64,000 nt of DNA from Diplonema papillatum. Lineage: Eukaryota; Euglenozoa; Diplonemea; Diplonemida; Diplonemidae. This document shows, one piece after another, positions 49,201-58,504 of this stretch (position 1 is the stretch's first letter; each line of letters begins with the position of its first letter). Position numbers and translations under genes: made by a program. The notes below the pieces were generated by a model, which was not told where the DNA came from, ran no database searches, and worked only from the letters and a program-made list of their open reading frames with translations. The DNA is taken from positions 1 to 64,000 of the forward strand of contig JAPJBO010001056.1 of NCBI GenBank assembly GCA_030068145.1, read 5' to 3'.

Positions 49201-52200
49201 GCCGACGTTTGCATGCATTCAGACTTCTTACTGCATACTGGGTCACCATACATGCACGTGCAGGTTGTGCACTGGTCAAGATCGTACTTTCCGCCATTCG
49301 AAACAAGAGTAGCATTGGGAGTCACGCATTGAGTGGCATTGCACGGATTGCCCGTGCACCTGAACATTCCTGCATCGCACGTGCATCGCACACAGTCGTC
49401 AATCCAGCGGACGGTTCCATTCGCGTAAACACGATCATCAGCGACACAAGACGTGGCTGGGCATGGAGTGCCAGTGCACCTGAACTTTCCTGCATCGCAC
49501 ATGCACCGCACACAGTCGTCAATCCAGCGGACGGTTCCGTTGGCGTAGACACGGTCATCAGCAATGCAAGAAGGTGCTGCAGGTGCCGACGTTTGCATGC
49601 ATTCAGACTTCTTACTGCATACTGGGTCACCATACATGCACGTGCAGGTTGTGCACTGGTCAAGATCGTACTTTCCGCCATTCGAAACAAGAGTAGCATT
49701 GGGAGTCACGCATTGAGTGGCATTGCACGGATTGCCCGTGCACCTGAACATTCCTGCATCGCACGTGCATCGCACACAGTCGTCAATCCAGCGGACGGTT
49801 CCATTCGCGTAAACACGATCATCAGCGACACAAGACGTGGCTGGGCATGGAGTGCCAGTGCACCTGAACTTTCCTGCATCGCACATGCACCGCACACAGT
49901 CGTCAATCCAGCGGACGGTTCCGTTGGCGTAGACACGGTCGTCAGCAATGCAAGAAGGTGCTGCAGGTGCCGACGTTTGCATGCATTCAGACTTCTTACT
50001 GCATACTGGGTCACCATACATGCACGTGCAGGTTGTGCACTGGTCAAGATCGTACTTTCCGCCATTCGAAACAAGAGTAGCATTGGGAGTCACGCATTGA
50101 GTGGCATTGCACGGATTGCCTGTGCACCTGAACTTTCCTGCGTCGCACCTGCAGCCCACACAGTTGTCAACCCACCGGACGGTTCCATTCGCGTAAACAC
50201 GATCATCAGCGACACAAGACGTGGCTGGGCATGGAGTGCCAGTGCACCTGAACTTTCCTGCATCGCACATGCACCGCACACAGTCGTCAATCCAGCGGAC
50301 GGTTCCGTTGGCGTAGACACGGTCATCAGCAATGCAAGAAGGTGCTGCAGGTGCCGACGTTTGCATGCATTCAGACTTCTTACTGCATACTGGGTCACCA
50401 TACATGCACGTGCAGGTTGTGCACTGGTCAAGATCGTACTTTCCGCCATTCGAAACAAGAGTAGCATTGGGAGTCACGCATTGAGTGGCATTGCACGGAT
50501 TGCCCGTGCACCTGAACATTCCTGCATCGCACGTGCATCGCACACAGTCGTCAATCCAGCGGACGGTTCCATTCGCGTAAACACGATCATCAGCGACACA
50601 AGACGTGGCTGGGCATGGAGTGCCAGTGCACCTGAACTTTCCTGCATCGCACATGCACCGCACACAGTCGTCAATCCAGCGGACGGTTCCGTTGGCGTAG
50701 ACACGGTCATCAGCAATGCAAGAAGGTGCTGCAGGTGCCGACGTTTGCATGCATTCAGACTTCTTACTGCATACTGGGTCACCATACATGCACGTGCAGG
50801 TTGTGCACTGGTCAAGATCGTACTTTCCGCCATTCGAAACAAGAGTAGCATTGGGAGTCACGCATTGAGTGGCATTGCACGGATTGCCTGTGCACCTGAA
50901 CTTTCCTGCGTCGCACCTGCAGCCCACACAGTTGTCAACCCAGCGGACGGTTCCATTCGCGTAAACACGATCATCAGCGACACAAGACGTGGCTGGGCAT
51001 GGAGTGCCAGTGCACCTGAACTTTCCTGCATCGCACATGCACCGCACACAGTCGTCAATCCAGCGGACGGTTCCGTTGGCGTAGACACGGTCGTCAGCAA
51101 TGCAAGAAGGTGCTGCAGGTGCCGACGTTTGCATGCATTCAGACTTCTTACTGCATACTGGGTCACCATACATGCACGTGCAGGTTGTGCACTGGTCAAG
51201 ATCGTACTTTCCGCCATTCGAAACAAGAGTAGCATTGGGAGTCACGCATTGAGTGGCATTGCACGGATTGCCCGTGCACCTGAACATTCCTGCATCGCAC
51301 GTGCATCGCACACAGTCGTCAATCCAGCGGACGGTTCCATTCGCGTAAACACGATCATCAGCGACACAAGACGTGGCTGGGCATGGAGTGCCAGTGCACC
51401 TGAACTTTCCTGCATCGCACATGCACCGCACACAGTCGTCAATCCAGCGGACGGTTCCGTTGGCGTAGACACGGTCATCAGCAATGCAAGAAGGTGCTGC
51501 AGGTGCCGACGTTTGCATGCATTCAGACTTCTTACTGCATACTGGGTCACCATACATGCACGTGCAGGTTGTGCACTGGTCAAGATCGTACTTTCCGCCA
51601 TTCGAAACAAGAGTAGCATTGGGAGTCACGCATTGAGTGGCATTGCACGGATTGCCTGTGCACCTGAACTTTCCTGCGTCGCACCTGCAGCCCACACAGT
51701 TGTCAACCCACCGGACGGTTCCATTCGCGTAAACACGATCATCAGCGACACAAGACGTGGCTGGGCATGGAGTGCCAGTGCACCTGAACTTTCCTGCATC
51801 GCACATGCACCGCACACAGTCGTCAATCCAGCGGACGGTTCCGTTGGCGTAGACACGGTCATCAGCAATGCAAGAAGGTGCTGCAGGTGCCGACGTTTGC
51901 ATGCATTCAGACTTCTTACTGCATACTGGGTCACCAAACATGCACGTGCAGGTTGTGCAATGATCAAGGTCATACTTTCCGCCATTCGAAACAAGAGTAG
52001 CATTGGGAGTCACGCATTGAGTAGCATTGCACGGAGTGCCAGTGCACTTGAAGCTTCCTTCATCGCAAATGCACGACACACAATCGTCAACCCACATGAC
52101 ACTTCCATTAGTCAACACATGTCCGTCAGTGGCAGTACAAGGCTGCGAAGCCCATGCCAGAAGTTGGCAAGAGGCAAGTATGAAGAATGCGGTAAGGAAT

Positions 52201-52205
52201 CGCAT
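46284..52205 (-). CDS. Secreted/membrane protein of 44 six-cysteine VWC-like modules
   Basis: A 1,973-residue protein. The ATG at 52,205 is preferred over one 35 codons upstream because it begins a clean signal peptide (MRFLTAFFILASCQLLAWAS). The body is 44 modules of about 40 residues with six cysteines each (pattern C...NGT..W..DC..C.CDAG.F.C...PC), resembling one half of a von Willebrand factor type C domain. Three module types alternate; the third (CVTPNATLVSNGGKYD...CTTCTC) is the most distinct. Most modules carry NxT glycosylation sequons. A single membrane segment (WLLATMVSVGGVGFVAAVLGVVYYA, about residues 1,913-1,937) and a 33-residue acidic cytosolic tail end the protein. A cell-surface adhesive or structural role is inferred from family habits; the ligand is unknown. 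No intron interrupts it. Its GC content is lower than in the other genes here. Confidence 0.85.
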   Translation of the reverse strand: MRFLTAFFILASCQLLAWASQPCTATDGHVLTNGSVMWVDDCVSCICDEGSFKCTGTPCNATQCVTPNATLVSNGGKYDLDHCTTCTCMFGDPVCSKKSECMQTSAPAAPSCIADDRVYANGTVRWIDDCVRCMCDAGKFRCTGTPCPATSCVADDRVYANGTVRWVDNCVGCRCDAGKFRCTGNPCNATQCVTPNATLVSNGGKYDLDQCTTCTCMYGDPVCSKKSECMQTSAPAAPSCIADDRVYANGTVRWIDDCVRCMCDAGKFRCTGTPCPATSCVADDRVYANGTVRWIDDCVRCTCDAGMFRCTGNPCNATQCVTPNATLVSNGGKYDLDQCTTCTCMYGDPVCSKKSECMQTSAPAAPSCIADDRVYANGTVRWIDDCVRCMCDAGKFRCTGTPCPATSCVADDRVYANGTVRWVDNCVGCRCDAGKFRCTGNPCNATQCVTPNATLVSNGGKYDLDQCTTCTCMYGDPVCSKKSECMQTSAPAAPSCIADDRVYANGTVRWIDDCVRCMCDAGKFRCTGTPCPATSCVADDRVYANGTVRWIDDCVRCTCDAGMFRCTGNPCNATQCVTPNATLVSNGGKYDLDQCTTCTCMYGDPVCSKKSECMQTSAPAAPSCIADDRVYANGTVRWIDDCVRCMCDAGKFRCTGTPCPATSCVADDRVYANGTVRWVDNCVGCRCDAGKFRCTGNPCNATQCVTPNATLVSNGGKYDLDQCTTCTCMYGDPVCSKKSECMQTSAPAAPSCIADDRVYANGTVRWIDDCVRCMCDAGKFRCTGTPCPATSCVADDRVYANGTVRWIDDCVRCTCDAGMFRCTGNPCNATQCVTPNATLVSNGGKYDLDQCTTCTCMYGDPVCSKKSECMQTSAPAAPSCIADDRVYANGTVRWIDDCVRCMCDAGKFRCTGTPCPATSCVADDRVYANGTVRWIDDCVRCTCDAGMFRCTGNPCNATQCVTPNATLVSNGGKYDLDQCTTCTCMYGDPVCSKKSECMQTSAPAAPSCIADDRVYANGTVRWIDDCVRCMCDAGKFMCTGTPCPATSCVADDRVYANGTVRWVDNCVGCRCDAGKFRCTGNPCNATQCVTPNATLVSNGGKYDLDQCTTCTCMYGDPVCSKKSECMQTSAPAAPSCIADDRVYANGTVRWIDDCVRCMCDAGKFRCTGTPCPATSCVADDRVYANGTVRWVDNCVGCRCDAGKFRCTGNPCNATQCVTPNATLVSNGGKYDLDQCTTCTCMYGDPVCSKKSECMQTSAPAAPSCIADDRVYANGTVRWIDDCVRCMCDAGKFRCTGTPCPATSCVADDRVYANGTVRWIDDCVRCTCDAGMFRCTGNPCNATQCVTPNATLVSNGGKYDLDQCTTCTCMYGDPVCSKKSECMQTSAPAAPSCIADDRVYANGTVRWIDDCVRCMCDAGKFRCTGTPCPATSCVADDRVYANGTVRWVDNCVGCRCDAGKFRCTGNPCNATQCVTPNATLVSNGGKYDLDQCTTCTCMYGDPVCSKKSECMQTSAPAAPSCIADDRVYANGTVRWIDDCVRCMCDAGKFRCTGTPCPATSCVADDRVYANGTVRWVDNCVGCRCDAGKFRCTGNPCNATQCVTPNATLVSNGGKYDLDQCTTCTCMYGDPVCSKKSECMQTSAPAAPSCIADDRVYANGTVRWIDDCVRCMCDAGKFRCTGTPCPATSCVADDRVYANGTVRWVDNCVGCRCDAGKFRCTGNPCNANQCVTPYATLVSNGGTYDLDQCTTCTCMFGDPVCSKKSQCVQTSAPGAPASCVADNRVYANGSVHWVDDCVRCMCDAGKFRCTGTPCPSTSCMADDRVYANGTVRWVDDCVSCRCDAGKFRCSGTPCKATQCVTPNATLVSNGRKYDVDRCTTCTCMLGDPVCEHVDNCTAVKDSALEHPGKGSNHSWLLATMVSVGGVGFVAAVLGVVYYAKVMSGKAAYGVESIDEVEDEDSSNMAVPEEEYKSIC
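47018..52009 (-). repeat. 13 in-frame tandem units of 384 bp inside the VWC-like gene
   Basis: Exact 384-bp spacing from 47,018 to 52,009. Each unit is 128 codons, three modules. The middle module exists in two forms: A (WVDNCVGCRCDAGKF) and B (WIDDCVRCTCDAGMF). From N- to C-terminus the order is A B A B A B B A A B A A A. Units are otherwise almost identical, with single changes (for example FMC instead of FRC in the 48,938 unit). Flanking modules at both ends are clearly diverged. Confidence 0.95.
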
Positions 52206-53869
52206 TGAGGATGCAGGCGCAGGTTTTCTTGTGTTTGGTTCCTGAGTATTAGTAATAGGGAGGGGAAGAGAGGGGAAAATGACAAGGACCGGCGATCTGG
52301 ATGAAACCATTCATTTCATTCTATTCACAAGACCAAGCATTGGGGGAACCATTCGATTCATCGTTATTCCAAATCCACATACGGGGGTCTACTGATCCAA
52401 CCCTACTCTTTTGAATGCGTACCTATGCTCAATGAGTTCTCAGAGCGAGTTGGTGGACTGCACTGGTCGCAATGACGGTTTCGTTCAAAAATGTTTGTTA
52501 TGTGGCTGTTCACCACTAGATGATCTTCAGTGAAGGTTTTGATTCTGAAGATCTCCACTTTGGGGATCTTTGCTTGAGATCGCTGCTGTAGCAGTCACCA
52601 TGCTTGGCAGGATCTCCGCTTGCAGAACTCGGGTTATCACGAATGCCAGGGGGATGCAAACAAGGCGTCTAAGTAACCACGTTCGCCGGCGCAGCAAGCG
52701 AGGTGTATCACCTTAAAGAAAGGAAGAGGAAGGCGAGAGGTAAATGATGCAACGAGCCGGGGAACGACGACAGACAAAAAAGAACAAAAAGGTAAGCCCT
52801 GGCTTTCCAGGAATGGGGTTGATTAGGGCAAAAGGTTGAGTCTTCTGGAAGCGCTGAGTTTGTGTAGCGTGTTCCAATTTGCCTGCTGCATCACATGGCC
52901 ACGAGCTGCACTTCGACGTGTTTGGCTAAGACTTTCCCTGTGCCACGGGCACGGAAGCCTTTGGTGCCAGAGCGACCACCTATGATGAGTCTACCGTTTG
53001 TGGCTGCACGCCCAGAGCGGTTTGTTTTTCTTTCCGTCGAAGAAATGATTCCATAGGATGGCGCGTAGTGACTACGCAAACACACCTTCGTACCCTTTCA
53101 CCCTGGGATCCGGTAGCAGTGGCCGTAACACCATCTTCTTCTCATTTTATTTTCGCTTTTTTTTTTTTGTTCCGTTTTCTTGGGGAGGACTCCCCGTTTG
53201 CCGACATCTTTGTGTGGCGTATGCTTGTAACTGATGGCGTCTGATTGAAGCAAGGGGTGCCGGAGGTATAGCGGAGACATGCGGGCGGAAACACAAGTGC
53301 ACAGAGGGTCGTCCATGGTCCTAAGCTGCAAATGGGCCAGGCGTTGCACCCCGAACCCTGGCTGTCCGGGCGTAAGGAGCGGTCGCGTTCGGACGGCGCT
53401 TTCTTTGGTTTGTGCGCGCATGCGAAAACCACCTGCAAATTTTCGTGCAGCGCTGCCAACTACCAACGTTTAGCACCAACACTGCATTGTTGGCGCGAGA
53501 AAGTATGTGCGGGCGCCGCCCATTTCACATTTTCGGCGGAGACCAGTCAGACCTGCAGAGCAGGGTTTTGACCTGCAAACGCTCCCCCCCGCACGCCAAC
53601 TAAAATGTCATATGATATTATATTCGCCGGAAGCAAAACGTGCTGGTCGCAGCGCAAAGTAATGACTTGCCGACGGACCCACTGTGTGCATGTGTTGTAG
53701 ACCTGTTTTTATGTGGTGCCTTCCTGTGCGAGAGGCGTCCACGTGTCTGCGTGAGTGTGTATGTGCACCGCAGTCTGAACAGAATAGACGAAAGGCGTGA
53801 ACGCACGAAGAGGGGTGCGGGGGCCCTGCAGCCGGCCTCCTGAAGCAGGTGCGTGTTGAAGATAAGAAC
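52206..53869. other. Presumed 5' region of the VWC-like gene and intergenic DNA
   Basis: The first hundred bases should contain the promoter and leader of the minus-strand gene, but no TATA or initiator is convincing. Between 52,500 and 52,580 the phrases GAAGATCTCC, GGGGATCTTTG and GATCTTCAG give weak inverted symmetry. A dispersed repeat copy is at 53,410-53,495. Open frames up to 122 codons near 53,100-53,470 look like chance. Confidence 0.45.
53410..53495 (+). repeat. Dispersed repeat, TTTGTGCGC family, copy 3 (diverged)
   Basis: GGTTTGTGCGCGCATG, GCGCTGCCAACTACCAACG, TAGCACCAACACTGCATTGTT, parallel to 19,497 and 24,897. Confidence 0.55.
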
Positions 53870-54173
53870 AAAATACTCGACGTAGCTGCTTCGACTCCGA
53901 ATGGAAGGGGGGAAATATAGAGGTAAGGGGCAAATACAATACAAACACAATCTGATTTGTTCTTCGCTTACACCACCGTGTGTTGTTTTCTCACTCAGGA
54001 TTTTTTGACCTGTTGTGTTTGTGTGATTTGTGGTGTAGGGGTAGACCCGCATGACCTCACGTCCGTTCAACACGTGGTTCGGTAGTTACAGCACTTGGGA
54101 TCCCTTCGGTTCTTTGTCTGGCAGCATCGTCGAGCATTTCCTTTCAAGCTGGCGCTTATGAAAAAATAAAAGG
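53870..54173 (+). mobile_element. SINE-like element, family 1, copy E (full length)
   Basis: Best full copy: head AAAATACTCGACGTAGC, block GCTTCGACTCC (one mismatch to the Pol III B-box consensus), all internal blocks and tail GCGCTTATGAAAAAATAAAA. AAGAAC lies at 53,864-53,869 and 54,174-54,179, a likely target-site duplication. Confidence 0.8.
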
Positions 54174-54650
54174 AAGAACGTCCCCCATCTTCGCGTATTT
54201 GCTCCGGATTGCGAAGCCGCTGATGGTGACGTTGATTGGGGTGAGCTTATATCGGTTCACGTTCGATGGTCTGACGGTTGACTCGGTGGTTAATGAACCA
54301 CGGTTCATTTCGCTTCGTCACGGCATCTGGCGAGTGGAAGGTGACTTCTGCCCAGTGCGGAGCCTCGACGCTGAGGGATCTGGTCACGCGCAGAGAAACG
54401 GCGGGAGCAACTATGACCTCTCTTTTAAGGTGCCAAATGCCTTGTCTTTTTAATGAACACGTTAACGGACCAATGAGGTTCTTCGTGTCCGTACCTACGC
54501 AACCGACGAAACAGCCGTCAAGGGACAGCTATAATATATTGTGGAGTACGACACACGGTCACAAGTTGTGCAGTCTAGTGATCTAGGGTTAGCTGTGTTT
54601 TATCGGTTGTTTGCCTTGTCGGCGATCCTCAGAACAGCGCGCCTGGCAGG

Positions 54651-54945
54651 TGTCACATAGAGTGAGCCTCGCTCTAAGTGGCGCTGAACCGTGTTTTTTT
54701 GCGGTTCAGCGTCACTTAGACTGAGAACTTAGAGTGAGGTCTCACGCTAAGTGACACTGAATGCTCGCGCTAAGTGACGCTGAACCACAAGAATCGCGGT
54801 TCCCACAAGAATCGCGGTTCCCACAAGAATCGCGGACTTAGACTGAGAACCTAGAGTGAGGTCTCACGCTAAGTGACACTGAATGTTCGCGCTAAGTGAC
54901 GCTGAACCACAAGAATCGCGGTTCAGCGTCACATAGAGTGAGCGC
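54651..54945. repeat. Foldback/tandem repeat block
   Basis: Built of CGCTAAGTGACGCTGAACC, its inverse GGTTCAGCGTCACTTAG, TTAGAGTGAGGTCTCACG and AAGAATCGCGGTTCCCAC (three tandem copies). GTCACATAGAGTGAGC occurs at both ends in the same orientation. Strong hairpins are possible. No coding frame. Confidence 0.8.
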
Positions 54946-55055
54946 ACCTTCTCTTTTTCCGTGGTAACAGGCGCGTTGTGGCGTCCTCGTTGAAAAGAGA
55001 CGGTTGGCAGCGATCGTAGTACCTAACAAATAGGAGCTACACACGTGCGCATAAC

Positions 55056-55265
55056 CAAAATACTCGAGGGAATGCCTTGTGCTCATTTAGAGGGGGAGAA
55101 AACAATACAACTACAAGGTGGGTCTTTTTTGTTGAACGTTAACGCCCGCCACAGAACCCAGATGTACCTGTGTTTCGTGTGGGCTACAGCACATTTACCT
55201 CCTTTGTCTATCGCAACTGGCAGTCTCCTCAAGCATTTCCTACAACGCAGGTGCTTACAAAAAAA
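55056..55265 (+). mobile_element. SINE-like element, family 2, copy A (full length)
   Basis: About 210 bp: AAAATACTCGAGGGAATGCC, GAAAACAATACAACTACAA, CCCAGATGTACCTGTG, GGGCTACAGCACATTTACC, AAGCATTTCCTACAACGC, GGTGCTTAC and an A run. Its head (AATACTCGA) and tail (GCATTTCCT...GGTGCTTA...AAAA) are shared with family 1. Confidence 0.75.
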
Positions 55266-55396
55266 GAACTGTTGAACGCTTACGCCCGCCAGTAAGCCCA
55301 GATTTACCTGTGTTTCGTGTGGGCTGCAGCACATTTACCTCCTTGGATCTATCGCAACTGGCAGTCTCCTCAAGCATTTCCTACAAAGCGGTGCTT
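55266..55396 (+). mobile_element. SINE-like element, family 2, copy B (5' truncated)
   Basis: Starts at GTTGAACGCTTACGCCC directly behind the A tail of copy A and runs to AAAGCGGTGCTTT. A tandem arrangement typical of insertion at A-rich tails. Confidence 0.72.
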
Positions 55397-55767
55397 TGGT
55401 TTCGTTGACCACACTACCCTGAGCCCATATCCTGGACGTAGTTTTTAGGTGACAATTTGCAAATGATCATGATCAGAAGGTCCTACTTGGGCGATTCAGT
55501 TCCCTCACACATTGCATGTGGCTAAAAAGAAACACACACACAAGTGCACCGGAGAAGACTTGATACACGGGAGCCATGCGGCAACGTGGTTGGCGCGTCC
55601 CCTGCAGAGCCACGAGGCTGGCGGCCAAGGCTACGGAGAACAATGGGGAGGGTGACCCCTGGGGGTGGGAAGGGACGTTGGATCTTGAGGAAATTGACCG
55701 AGCGCGGCGGCACGCGAGAACTATGACTCAACACTCAACACGCGGAGAGGCCTACGAGGGGCAAGAT

Positions 55768-56512
55768 GATCTCGAGCATCGGCAGACGGATGCTTTGTTT
55801 CTAGACTGTTTCTCGATGAGTTTGTGTGGTCGTCGTCGGTGGCGGGCTGCAGCCACGCCAATGAAAGGACTTCGGCGACGCTTTCTGGTGAAGTAAGCAA
55901 GACGTGACAACAACAAATTGGCGCATGTAGCGAAACCGGCAAGACGACCTTGAGCATCGGCAGAAGGTGCTCTGGACTGTTTTCTCGATGAATTTGTTTG
56001 GAGGTTGGTTTCGGACTGCTGCCACGCCAATAAAAGAACTGTCCGGTGAAATAACAACAACAAATTGGCGCTGGCAAGACAAACTCGAGCGAGATGCTCT
56101 GCACCGTTTTCTCGATGAATTTGTGTGGAGGTCGTCGGTGGCGGACTGGTGCCACGCCAATAAAAGAACTGTCCGGTGAAATAACAACAACAAATTGGCG
56201 CTGGCAAGACAAACTCGAGCGAGATGCTCTGGACCGTTTTCTCGATGAATTTGTGTGGAGGTCGTCGGTGGCGGACTGCTGCCACGCCAATAAAAGAACT
56301 GTCCGGTGAAATAACAACAACAAATTGGCGCTGGCAAGACAAACTCGAGCGAGATGCTCTGGACCGTTTTCTCGATGAATTTGTGTGGAGGTCGTCGGTG
56401 GCGGACTGGTGCCACGCCAATAAAAGAGCTTTTTTTTTTTTGGTGAAATGAGTAGGAACGTGACAACAACAAATTGACGTTGCAGCGAAACCGGCGAGAC
56501 GAACTAGAGTGC
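55768..56512. repeat. 130-bp minisatellite, about 5 units
   Basis: Three perfect-phase units start at 56,091, 56,221 and 56,351 (GAGATGCTCTG...), preceded by more diverged units near 55,958 and 55,772. Each contains TTTTCTCGATGAATTTGTG and CACGCCAATAAAAGAACTG. Because 130 is not a multiple of three and the minus strand lacks stops, frames of 200-300 codons run across it; these are not called as genes. Confidence 0.9.
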
Positions 56513-56598
56513 ACGGCACCCGCACCGGAGACGGGCCCACCCCTGCAGTTTCGAAGGGTAGGCCCCGGGTGAACCCGGGTTTTCCGGAGTGACTGAAG

Positions 56599-56697
56599 AA
56601 TACTCGAGCTGTGTGTGGGGCTACGGCACAATCGTCCGTTTGAGCTTTTGACCTCAAGCATTTCCTTCAAGGCAGATGCTCATACAAAAAAAAAGCG
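56599..56697 (+). mobile_element. SINE-like element, family 2, internally deleted
   Basis: Head AATACTCGAG joined to GGGCTACGGCACA and the tail CAAGCATTTCCTTCAAGGC, AGATGCTCATAC plus nine A. Middle 100 bp absent. Confidence 0.65.
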
Positions 56698-57743
56698 AAA
56701 GAAGCCCAAAAAACGACAGCAGCAGCGTCGCCGAGGCATCGAGATCATGCAGTGGTCTGGTCGCACCACTTGCGTGCGTTGACGAAGAACTGTTTTGTTG
56801 GTGTTGCTTGCGATGAACGCGTGTCAGTTGACCGGGTGGTCCAATGGTTCACATAACCAGGGGATCGGGCCCTGGTTTTCAGCCTCGGTTTTCCCCTGTA
56901 CATTCAGGTGGAAAATCTCTCACCAAGGGGTTGGCATTTTTTTCGCATTTTTTGGCAGGGGCCGCACTTTGCATCTGGGTCCGAATCAATCCAAATACGC
57001 CGTTCTCGGAAAGAATAAAAATGGGGTGTTCCTGCAGTTTGATGTGCACTGAGGGCTCCTACAGGGCCTGTGTGCACAGGGACCAGCAGGGTGACCTCAT
57101 CGCTCTAAGGTGGTCGGGTCAGGGTGACCTCATCGCTCTAAGGTGGTCGGGTCAGGTATAGTTGAGTTGCAGCTCTTGACACAGATAGATGGAAAAAAGA
57201 CAGGCGCTTCGTTTTGTTTGTGCGTGCCGGTTGATCGTTTTCCCACTTGTATCTTACCCTGTGTGTATTCAGATAAGGAATTCTGATCAACCACCAAAAC
57301 ACGCTGCCTACGTCTTTTTAGCCTGCACAATACATTGAAGGGCAACCCACAAGATTGTTAGTACTAAAAAGAAGGTGTTTTTATTCTTCGCTTTTTCTCA
57401 CGAACGGGGGGGTCGGTCCTGCTTTTGGCTTTGTAGGTTCTCCCGACTCCCCAATTCGTGGGTAGCACAAACTCAAGAGGTCTAGTCAACTATTCCCAGC
57501 ATCAAGAAAAGAATATCTTTCTTTCGGCCCAAATCGCCCTAAAAATGCACTTCAATTATTTTCTCCCATTTTTTCCCAGGGGACCATTTCACCTTTTGAG
57601 AATCTGGCCACCCAGCCCCGAGGCGATATTTCAAATGCGAGCCATCGAGAGGCTGTTTTGACCGATGTTTACAGATTCGGGTCCAGATGAAGCATTGAAG
57701 CCATTTTCGCACTTCGAAAGTTGGAAAACAGTGATGCATTCTA
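56698..57743. other. Intergenic, no gene called
   Basis: Holds a 31-bp tandem duplication (GGTGACCTCATCGCTCTAAGG near 57,089 and 57,121) and a 150-bp dispersed repeat (57,211-57,371). Near 57,580-57,620 is a relic of the inverted-repeat arm seen at 31,060 (GGACCATTTCACCTT). Small frames only. Confidence 0.5.
57211..57371 (+). mobile_element. Dispersed repeat, TTGTGCGTGCCGG family, copy 3
   Basis: Near-identical to 13,651 and 19,824 copies over the full 150 bp. Confidence 0.72.
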
Positions 57744-57936
57744 GCGTTATTTGTGGATTAGAAGGTCGGTATTTTTAAGTCTCCGGTTGACCGCAGAGGC
57801 TTGAGTATGGCGGGGTGTTGAGAAAAGTGAGAGGGTGCAGCTCGTTTCGGGTGGTGTCACTCCGTTGTGAAACCTTGTGAAGTCCCCTAACGCGTTTAGG
57901 GGGTGCTTGGGATTGGGTAGGGTGTGGTCATTCTGA
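57744..57936 (+). mobile_element. AGTCTCCGGTTGACC dispersed element, copy
   Basis: Starts TAGCGTTATTTGTGGATTAG and matches 58,640-58,833 for about 190 bp, through AAGTCCCCTAACGCGTTTAG and GGTGCTTGGGATTGGG, then diverges. Confidence 0.75.
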
Positions 57937-58127
57937 CCGAAGATGCCCACAGGTTGGTGAACGCTATCTAGGGGCCCGGGGATCGACCGCCTGCCCCCCC
58001 CAATGTGAACCCCTGGGGTAATCCTCTGGTTTAGACAGTTTTTCGTGTTCCGAACTCAGTGTTTATAGGTCTTCAGTTGAGGTGAGACGGAGGTTTGAGT
58101 TTTCCTGCTTTCTCTATGCCGTCCACG

Positions 58128-58391
58128 TCATGCTCGTTGGGCAGTGAGAACTTGAAATGCAGGTACCACGAGGGGTAGGCTTGCATTGTCACAGGCTAGG
58201 GTTACTTGATAACGTCGTCCGAAGACGATCTCAATGCGATGGACGATGATGATGAGGACCGGCTGGTGATATCCAGCCCCATTCTTTGAACGCTGCGCTT
58301 TCACGCCGCGTGCTTTTTTCTTGAATTTCCCCGCCGGCAGCTCTGCGCTCGGGGGAACGATCTCGACGTGGACGTTGTTGTCGTTGAGCAT
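58128..58391 (-). other. Open frame of 87 codons, status unknown
   Basis: ATG at 58,391 gives a small basic protein-like frame (MLNDNNVHVEIVPPSAELPAG, then FKKKARGVK). It lies between repeats, has no recognised domain and could be an exon or chance. Confidence 0.2.
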
Positions 58392-58504
58392 TGAGTTTTT
58401 TTATGGGAACAGGAACCGCATTGTTCGTTGAGCAGCGGTTGCCGAATCATGCCGCAGCACCGTCCTTTGTGTTGTTCGGGCTTCTTCGAGCGGCCTTCTT
58501 GAAC

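Noticed and set aside
47018-52009. CRISPR-like regular repeats
   Set aside because: The periodic units are entirely coding, 384 bp long and without spacer-repeat structure.
46473-52208. A 1,911-codon open frame antisense to the VWC-like gene, plus 125-codon frames in a third phase
   Set aside because: The 384-bp unit is a multiple of three, so one stop-free unit makes the whole array stop-free in that phase. The antisense product lacks a signal peptide and cysteine logic, and the sense product has both.
55752-56670. Minus-strand frames of about 300 codons
   Set aside because: Created by the 130-bp minisatellite; the peptide is the same repeat read in three phases.
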